Assembly: GCA_020629155.1 (NCBI GenBank)
Contig: JAHDDW010000005.1
Span: 133,703-171,174, forward strand
From: Acidimicrobiales bacterium
GTDB taxonomy: Bacteria; Actinomycetota; Acidimicrobiia; Acidimicrobiales; SZUA-35
Direction: 5' to 3'
Length of the DNA: 37,472 nt
In this document: in pieces, positions 32,782-37,472 of the stretch
How positions within the stretch are numbered: position 1 is the stretch's first letter
Layout: each line of letters opens with the position of its first letter
Notes under the pieces: model-generated
The model's database searches: none
What the model was told of the DNA's origin: nothing
The model's input: the letters and a program-made list of their open reading frames with translations, nothing else
Made by a program: the position numbers and the translations under genes

Positions 32782-33714
32782 CTATTGATTCGGTGGAATA
32801 AAACCATCAGGCCAGATTGTTGAATCGTCCCAGGTCGCTTCGTTGAATTGTTCTACCATGAGGCGCTTTCCTTTAAGATTCGCTCCTTTAAGTTTCGCTC
32901 CTTTGAAATTCGCTCCGTCTAGCTTTGTATCTGTAAGATTCACCCCAGTAAAGTTGGCTTCGCCGAGCCACGTTAGTGTGAGATCAACTCCTTCAAGATT
33001 CATATCTTCAAAGTTCACTCCGTGAAAGCTTGAATGTTTGAAGGTTCTTGCTTTGCTAAGGTTCGCTCCGTTGAGTTCCGCTCTTTCGAGGTTTGCGTTG
33101 TAGAAGTTTGCTCCGTTGAGTTTCGCGTTGTTGAGTTTCGCTCCGACGAAAGAAGATTCGTAGAGGTTTACTCCTTCGAGATTTGCTCCGTTGAGTTTCG
33201 CGTTGTTGAGTTCTGCTACTTCGAGGTCTGCTCCATTGAGTTTCGCACCTCGGAGGTCTGCTCCATTGAGTTCTGCTCCGAAGAAAGAAGATTCGTTGAG
33301 TTCTGCTCTTTCGAGGTCTGCTCCGTTGAGTTTCGCACCTCGGAGTTTTGCTCCGTTGAGATTGCGTCCTGCTAAAACTATGCCTTGAAGGTCTTTATTA
33401 GTGAGATTGATTTCTGCTAGATTGTCTTTTACTGTTAAAGTCGTGATGAGCGAATGTCGCATCTGCTTATCAGCGAGATTGTTATCTCGTGTATCTCGCT
33501 GACGTTCTAATCGTTCTTCGTAGAAAAAAATGATTAGACCCACAACAGCGCCAGACACCATAGCGCCACCGATTTCCCTAAGGGCCTCATAATCGTTTCC
33601 GTCATCATCCAGCTGCTCAGCTGCCCATGACAACGCTATTCCTAACAGAGCCAGCAAAACTATCAAAATAGGAAACCTGTTCTTCATATCAGCATCATAG
33701 TATTGATTAGTCAT
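32782..33714 (-). CDS. membrane protein with pentapeptide repeats
   Basis: A 310-aa protein. Two membrane helices lie at about 14-33 and 48-65, then a basic helix (ERLERQRDTRDNNLADKQ), and about 34 pentapeptide repeats of A(D/N)LxG type from 103 to 275 (for example LNGAKLRGAKLNGADLERAEL). The repeats form a right-handed beta-helix facing the cytosol if the N-terminus is inside. Pentapeptide proteins include gyrase-protecting DNA mimics, but membrane-bound forms are mostly of unknown role. The C-terminus AXWDDSTIWPDGF-like ending is common in the family. Start at ATG 33714; an internal ATG at 33687 is possible. Confidence 0.9.
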   Translation of the reverse strand: MTNQYYDADMKNRFPILIVLLALLGIALSWAAEQLDDDGNDYEALREIGGAMVSGAVVGLIIFFYEERLERQRDTRDNNLADKQMRHSLITTLTVKDNLAEINLTNKDLQGIVLAGRNLNGAKLRGAKLNGADLERAELNESSFFGAELNGADLRGAKLNGADLEVAELNNAKLNGANLEGVNLYESSFVGAKLNNAKLNGANFYNANLERAELNGANLSKARTFKHSSFHGVNFEDMNLEGVDLTLTWLGEANFTGVNLTDTKLDGANFKGAKLKGANLKGKRLMVEQFNEATWDDSTIWPDGFIPPNQ

Positions 33715-33739
33715 TACGGCTTGGATAGACCCAATACTT

Positions 33740-33806
33740 GGGGTGTCATTAAGATTCGTGCCCAGGTTTCACCTACCACTCATGGTTCATTTCTTAATGA
33801 CACCCC
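33740..33806. repeat. 15-bp perfect inverted repeat
   Basis: GGGGTGTCATTAAGA and its exact complement are 37 bp apart, right arm overlapping the 3' end of the RES gene. Possibly its terminator, or ends of a small mobile element. No T-run follows. Confidence 0.65.
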
Positions 33807-35014
33807 CTTATCGTCAGGAGTGTGCTCATTTTCAGTCCTGGGTTGCCTAGATCTAGGCAATGTTCGTTTGGGATGTCTATGGCATAGCATGTTTTTTGGG
33901 TTGCGCTTGATTTGTAAGCGATACCTTTAATCTGCACCTCGCCTTGGTTGTTGAAGGGGTGGATTCGGAGTAGATACTCGGCGAAAGCTTGCGTCGGAAT
34001 ATAGTTTAAGGTCGGGTTCTTATTGATAGGTCTGGAAATCTGATCAGCAAATTTATGTAGAAATTTCAATTCGTAGAAGAGATGTCCGTGTTGTTGGTTG
34101 AAAGGTGAAGGTTCGGGTAAGTTCGCTAAGTCAATTACGGAAATTTCGTGTGTTAAATGAAATTTCGCGGTGTTTGCTTCGCTCTCAGTTGATCCGATTT
34201 CTCGTAAAGCTGTGTCCTTGTTTTCAGCGCCGTAGAAAAGTGGGATTCCTGTAGGGCTGAATCTGTTTGCTTGCGATTTATTTATTGGTGCAGTGCCCAT
34301 CTCTTTACCTGTTAGAGGGTAATCAGGGTTTGTTTTTGGTCTTGCTCTCCATAACGCTTGTGTAGGAGGCAAAGATGTGACTGCTTCTATCTCATGGTAT
34401 TCAAGAGTGGAAGCGATTTTGGACAAAGCGTCTTTGAACGAAATTTCTCCTCGGCATGGATTATGTGTTTCTGTTAGCCACAGTGTGTATCGATTTGAGT
34501 GCTTAATTTGCTTAGAGAATCTATCCCAAGCGTAAAGAATTTCTCCCTCACGATTATACAAAGCGTCACGCTGAACCCAAGAAAAGCTATCATGGACAAG
34601 TTCTAGCAGCTCAACTTTTACTGCCTCGCTCCAACAATTGCTATAGTAATCATCGACAAGTTCTAGCAGCTCAACTTTTACTGCCTCGCTCCAACAATTG
34701 CTATAGTAATCATCGACAAGTTTAGAGGAGCTTAAAGGTGCCCCTAGATAGTAGCCATCCTCCTTGTCATTGGGAAGACAACTTCCATCGTCGAATTCAT
34801 TTCTAACTCCTTTAAGAAAAAAGTCCACGAGATCGTTAATACTTGCAGCTGGATGGCTGCCACAGAAACTGCAAAAATCTGATTGGCTATCAGCTTTACT
34901 GGTTACAAATTTTTTTAAGTCGTCCTGATGAATGCAATTGCTGCAAACCAATTTCTCAGAGGTATCGAATCCTCTCTCATCGGCTCTAATTTGTTGCTCG
35001 CTATGAAAACCCAT
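33794..35014 (-). CDS. RES-domain protein with HEPN/RES N-terminal domain
   Basis: A 406-aa protein. The N-terminus has a zinc ribbon (C24, C27, C48, C51: VCSNC and FCSFCG) and the sequence pattern of HEPN/RES N-terminal domain 1. The C-terminal RES domain has ALWRARP, then MGTAPINKSQANRFSPTGI and LFYGAENKDTALREI. RES toxins degrade NAD+, so this protein may be an NAD+-depleting effector; its antitoxin is not visible. Residues 101-140 are a perfect duplication of a 20-aa unit. The frame is open to a GTG at 35035, but a TATAAT box lies inside that extension, so I start at the ATG 9 nt after it. Confidence 0.85.
   Translation of the reverse strand: MGFHSEQQIRADERGFDTSEKLVCSNCIHQDDLKKFVTSKADSQSDFCSFCGSHPAASINDLVDFFLKGVRNEFDDGSCLPNDKEDGYYLGAPLSSSKLVDDYYSNCWSEAVKVELLELVDDYYSNCWSEAVKVELLELVHDSFSWVQRDALYNREGEILYAWDRFSKQIKHSNRYTLWLTETHNPCRGEISFKDALSKIASTLEYHEIEAVTSLPPTQALWRARPKTNPDYPLTGKEMGTAPINKSQANRFSPTGIPLFYGAENKDTALREIGSTESEANTAKFHLTHEISVIDLANLPEPSPFNQQHGHLFYELKFLHKFADQISRPINKNPTLNYIPTQAFAEYLLRIHPFNNQGEVQIKGIAYKSSATQKTCYAIDIPNEHCLDLGNPGLKMSTLLTIRGCH
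34595..34714 (-). repeat. perfect 60-bp tandem duplication in the RES gene
   Basis: 34595-34654 and 34655-34714 are identical by eye, with the first bases of a third unit following. It duplicates 20 residues (DDYYSNCWSEAVKVELLELV) in frame. Confidence 0.95.
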
Positions 35015-35023
35015 ATCTACAGG

Positions 35024-35029
35024 ATTATA
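35024..35029 (-). promoter_or_regulatory. -10 box of the RES gene
   Basis: Consensus TATAAT on the minus strand, 9 nt before the ATG at 35014. Confidence 0.55.
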
Positions 35030-35063
35030 AAACACCTGGAGCGGTTTGTGGGTCCCATTAAGA

Positions 35064-35077
35064 AGGTCTCTAGACCT
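35064..35077. terminator. small hairpin after the Y-family polymerase gene
   Basis: AGGTC-TCTA-GACCT just past the polymerase stop codon. A T-run follows only on the plus strand, so termination of the minus-strand operon is uncertain. Confidence 0.35.
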
Positions 35078-35085
35078 AATGTTTT

Positions 35086-36333
35086 TTACGCTCTTGCTAG
35101 TAGTAGGTTGAAGTATTCGGTTCCTCCGAAAGGTATTTTTTGTTTTACATGGTTTTTGCCTTTTAAAGTGTCGGTTGAGTGGATTGTGAAGGTGCCGTAG
35201 AGGTCGTTGATTTCGTCTACAGCTGCTGTCAGGTTTTCGGCTTTTTCTGCGTCGTCGAAGAGGCTGAGTTGGCTGTGAATGTTGGGTGTAAGCCCATAGA
35301 GATAGAGGCCCATAATGCTAACTATCTCAGTTGTTTTTTTGTCGAATAGTTTCGACACTCTCAGCCAGATGTCTTGGTTTGTGTGAACACTGGTTTTATA
35401 GATTCTGCGTTCTTTGAAACTGGTTCCGTTTCTATATTTAAGCCAGACACACACCCCTCTAGCCGCAACGTTCCTAGAGTGTAGTTTTATCGCTGTGGTT
35501 TCCGCCAGGAAGTGAAGGCATGACCGTAGATACGATGTGTCGTTGGTGGGTCGGTCGAGTACCCACTGACGGCCGACCATCCCAAGATTTGTTTCACGGT
35601 CATCTACCTCATAGCCGCGTAACCGTTTGTACCAGTGCAGCCCGTTAACACTTTGAAAGACCTTCTTAGAAAGTGTTTTTTCGTCGGTTTGGAGAAAATC
35701 TATCGGCGTATAGATATTGTTAGCTTGTAATCTGCTGCTGTAACCGTCGGCTATGCCTGTTAAATCCTGTAATTCGAGGGTTTTGTAGGTGTCGATGATG
35801 TTTGTGTGGTCGATGGTGTCTAGCCCGTCGGGTTTGTTTAACCCAGCTGCTGTTTTGGCTAGGAAACGGTTCGGGCCGATACCTACGTTGATAGTGGTGT
35901 AGTCACCGATCTCGTTTCTGACACGCTTCTTTATTTCATAACCGATGTCTACTATCTCTTGTTTGCTGGGTGCTCGTGTGCCGCTACGAAAATCGATTAT
36001 TCCTTCGTCTATGCTTTTCATCTCCACCGAGGGTGAATAGGTTTTCATTATTGTCGCGAGTTTCGTATACACGTTGTGGTATTTAGGTGGGTCGGTTTCA
36101 AGCAAAACAAAGCTAGGGCATAACGCTAACGCTTCACTGCGTCGACACCCTGTTTTAATGCCAAGCGCTTTCGCTTCATACGAGGCGGCTATAACGCAGC
36201 ACTCTTTAGAGATCCTGTTTGTAACACCCATAGGTTTACCGCGCAGCGATAGGTGGGCTTGCTGTTCAGCCATAGCAAAAGCGCTATTCAAATCAATCCA
36301 CATAACCCGAGGGGTTTCCTTATTCAACTCCAC
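35086..36333 (-). CDS. Y-family DNA polymerase (DinB/UmuC-like)
   Basis: A 415-aa translesion polymerase. Active-site carboxylates: D14 in MWIDLNSAF and D109/E110 in KSIDEGIIDF. Little-finger and thumb regions follow: ITVGIGPNRFLAK-like TTINVGIGPNRFLAKTAAGLNKPDG. A clamp-binding motif QLSLF lies at 355-359 near the C-terminus. The palm motif SIDEGIID differs from the usual SIDEAYLD. I chose the GTG start with AGGG 7 nt upstream; the frame is open from a TTG two codons earlier. It is preceded 18 nt away by a small partner gene in one operon. No canonical SOS box is seen upstream. Confidence 0.92.
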   Translation of the reverse strand: MELNKETPRVMWIDLNSAFAMAEQQAHLSLRGKPMGVTNRISKECCVIAASYEAKALGIKTGCRRSEALALCPSFVLLETDPPKYHNVYTKLATIMKTYSPSVEMKSIDEGIIDFRSGTRAPSKQEIVDIGYEIKKRVRNEIGDYTTINVGIGPNRFLAKTAAGLNKPDGLDTIDHTNIIDTYKTLELQDLTGIADGYSSRLQANNIYTPIDFLQTDEKTLSKKVFQSVNGLHWYKRLRGYEVDDRETNLGMVGRQWVLDRPTNDTSYLRSCLHFLAETTAIKLHSRNVAARGVCVWLKYRNGTSFKERRIYKTSVHTNQDIWLRVSKLFDKKTTEIVSIMGLYLYGLTPNIHSQLSLFDDAEKAENLTAAVDEINDLYGTFTIHSTDTLKGKNHVKQKIPFGGTEYFNLLLARA

Positions 36334-36351
36334 TATCAAACCCTGATCGTG

Positions 36352-36609
36352 TTATCCGTAGATGACAGCAACCAGCAGCCACGTGAGCCGCTCGGCGTCG
36401 AACTCTAAACGATAGTCATTCATGCCGTCGCTAACGTCGAAAACGTGTATCATCCGTTTGCCTTTCGACGTCGGGTGTCTCATCCCCAGTTTCACAAAAT
36501 TGACAGCCCTGCCTTGGTAATTCACTTTCTGCGGCACAGCTTCCCCGCCTTCGCGACGGTAGATAACAGCGACATCAACCAGCTCATTCACATACACAGT
36601 CGGATCCAC
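36352..36609 (-). CDS. small protein linked to the Y-family polymerase
   Basis: An 85-aa protein that is compact and beta-rich in look, with RREGGEAVPQKVNYQGRAVN, then LGMRHPTSKGKRMIHVFDV and a C-terminal DYRLEFDAERLTWLLVAV. The arrangement, a short protein just before a Y-family polymerase, resembles the DUF6504/ImuB-neighbour style, but I cannot confirm the family. The start is GTG with a strong GGGAGAG 5 nt upstream; the frame is open 50 codons further, across the predicted promoter. Likely cotranscribed with the polymerase and possibly an accessory factor. Confidence 0.75.
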   Translation of the reverse strand: MDPTVYVNELVDVAVIYRREGGEAVPQKVNYQGRAVNFVKLGMRHPTSKGKRMIHVFDVSDGMNDYRLEFDAERLTWLLVAVIYG

Positions 36610-36648
36610 AATATCTCTCCCAAAATCTGACCCAACCAAATAAAAGAG

Positions 36649-36677
36649 ATAGTAACAGACAGGTGTGACACTCTTAA
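36649..36677 (-). promoter_or_regulatory. putative promoter of the polymerase operon
   Basis: On the minus strand TTAAGA and TACTAT are 17 nt apart, about 40 nt before the GTG of the small gene. Confidence 0.4.
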
Positions 36678-36734
36678 CAAGCTCAGTGCAAAATCGAATG
36701 TTGTGCACAAGTCGAAGGTGTTGACCTTGATGGC

Positions 36735-36992
36735 CTACCCATGCCTTGGATGGATGCATCTCGCGTTGTTTCTGAAGTCGCTTCCGTCAAGTTCTTCTAA
36801 GAGAGTTAAGAGGTGGGTTGCGGCTGTTTCATTGAATGTCTGATTAACGGTTGTATCCGAAGAATCCTGGACTGCAACCGTCTGATTTTCATGAAAGTAG
36901 TTGATGTTGATTTTTGTGGTCTGATCTGTAGTGTGTAGCTGTGATTGTTTCTCAAGGAATTTAGAGGCCGCGTTACGTTGTTCAACTGGCAT
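36735..36992 (-). CDS. small ORF of unknown function
   Basis: An 85-aa frame, Asn/Thr/Gln-rich, with a helical stretch THLLTLLEELDGSDF. No Shine-Dalgarno sequence, no recognised motif, and it could be a decayed or non-coding frame. It follows the GH25 gene after a hairpin. Confidence 0.35.
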   Translation of the reverse strand: MPVEQRNAASKFLEKQSQLHTTDQTTKININYFHENQTVAVQDSSDTTVNQTFNETAATHLLTLLEELDGSDFRNNARCIHPRHG

Positions 36993-36995
36993 TCG

Positions 36996-37015
36996 ATAAG
37001 ACTTCTGCGTCTTAT
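36996..37015 (-). terminator. hairpin at the 3' end of the GH25 gene
   Basis: ATAAGAC-TTCTGC-GTCTTAT, 7-bp stem, overlapping the GH25 stop codon. No T-run follows. Confidence 0.4.
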
Positions 37016-37470
37016 GACTTTTTGAACACGTTGAGGTCGACAGGCCCTTCTATGCCGTCAACCTTCGATATTCCAGAAAACTGCCAGACAAGCCAGTTAT
37101 CATTGCCAGGTTTACGAAAAATGCTGCGACGCCAGACTGGGCGCTCCTCAGCTATTTCATTCAAGAATTCTAAATCTTCTAGAACATAGAGCAACGTCTT
37201 CTCGTTAGTTCGTGCTTCGACGGTGTTGAGGAAGGACTGTACCTCAGCTACAATTTTCTCTTCGCTGAATGGGTTCTTGCAGTTGCCCCCAAATTCAAGA
37301 TCAAGCGCTAATGGTAAGTCACTGTTTTCATAGTCAACTGTTGCAAGGAAATGTTCCGCTTGTTGCTGGCCGTCAGTGCAGAAAGTAAAAAAGTGATATG
37401 CTCCAACATCGAGCCCTCGTAAAGTTTTATAGTGGTTGCGATATGTCCTGGTTTTCTTTGTCGTCTTTTT
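37012..37470 (-). CDS. GH25 family lysozyme, 3' part (runs off the window)
   Basis: An open frame of 152 codons enters from the right edge; its start lies outside. It reads as the C-terminal part of a glycoside hydrolase 25 muramidase: LRGLDVGAYHFF, then QQQAEHFLATV, the catalytic acid region LPLALDLEFGGNC, and the closing WLVWQFSGISKVDGI followed by GPVDLNVF. These enzymes cleave the MurNAc-GlcNAc bond of peptidoglycan and occur in phages and in secreted autolysins. Whether a signal peptide or phage context exists cannot be seen here. Confidence 0.88.
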   Translation of the reverse strand, partial: KKTTKKTRTYRNHYKTLRGLDVGAYHFFTFCTDGQQQAEHFLATVDYENSDLPLALDLEFGGNCKNPFSEEKIVAEVQSFLNTVEARTNEKTLLYVLEDLEFLNEIAEERPVWRRSIFRKPGNDNWLVWQFSGISKVDGIEGPVDLNVFKKS

Positions 37471-37472
37471 TG

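Noticed and set aside
32843..33388. Repeat-rich plus-strand frames opposite the pentapeptide protein
   Set aside because: They are mirror frames of the regular pentapeptide codons, with no start signal of their own.
35015..35035. GTG start of the RES gene
   Set aside because: A consensus TATAAT lies within this stretch, so it would not be transcribed from that promoter.
36610..36759. 50-codon extension of the polymerase partner gene
   Set aside because: It spans a -35/-10 pair and the strong GGGAGAG site points to the GTG at 36609.
1..37472. tRNA or rRNA genes
   Set aside because: Reading both strands I found no cloverleaf or rRNA-like stretch; a covariance search would be needed to exclude a divergent one.

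Overview
The window reads as a chromosome segment of an actinobacterium of moderate GC, most likely a member of Acidimicrobiia or a close relative. Evidence: an actinobacterial-type DapD; a lexA gene divergent from a membrane-anchored LysM gene with CRAAC-N4-GTTYG operators between them; and a membrane protein whose N-terminus carries a GWYVASDKKWWPEGY motif of the DUF2510-like kind common in Acidimicrobiia. Lineage is inferred from gene content; no rRNA or tRNA gene was seen.

Region 1 to 28.6 kb is mostly housekeeping. It holds an ALDH7-type aldehyde dehydrogenase, a secreted helical protein, NadE, a secreted coiled-coil/LAS carboxypeptidase and a group 1/2 sigma-70 factor. A compact operon ispD-ispF-rlmB-membrane protein follows, then an alpha/beta hydrolase, the LysM/lexA SOS pair, prfC, an Rpn-type PD-(D/E)XK nuclease, gpmI, a PNPOx-like protein and an orphan PII protein. 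After these come a membrane-anchored protein, two convergent MFS transporters, dapD, two tandem SGNH hydrolases that share an identical 223-bp 5' part, and the giant helicase hrpA. The hrpA gene carries an in-frame tandem repeat next to a REP-like palindrome.

Region 28.6 to 37.5 kb is an accessory island rich in toxins, nucleases and repeats. It contains a DUF4143 ATPase behind two identical 26-bp palindromes, a decayed VapBC module (antitoxin lacking its N-terminus, toxin frameshifted by one base), a serine recombinase behind a large inverted repeat, and a PIN/DUF4935 protein with internal 63-bp repeats. It continues with a membrane pentapeptide-repeat protein, a HEPN/RES-type protein with a perfect 60-bp internal duplication, a Y-family DNA polymerase with a small partner gene, a small unknown ORF, and the 3' part of a GH25 lysozyme that runs off the right edge.

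Several genes (nadE, ispD, dapD, the first SGNH gene, the recombinase) have a -10-like hexamer exactly 6 nt before the ATG and no Shine-Dalgarno sequence, which suggests leaderless mRNAs are common here. No CRISPR array and no complete insertion sequence was seen.
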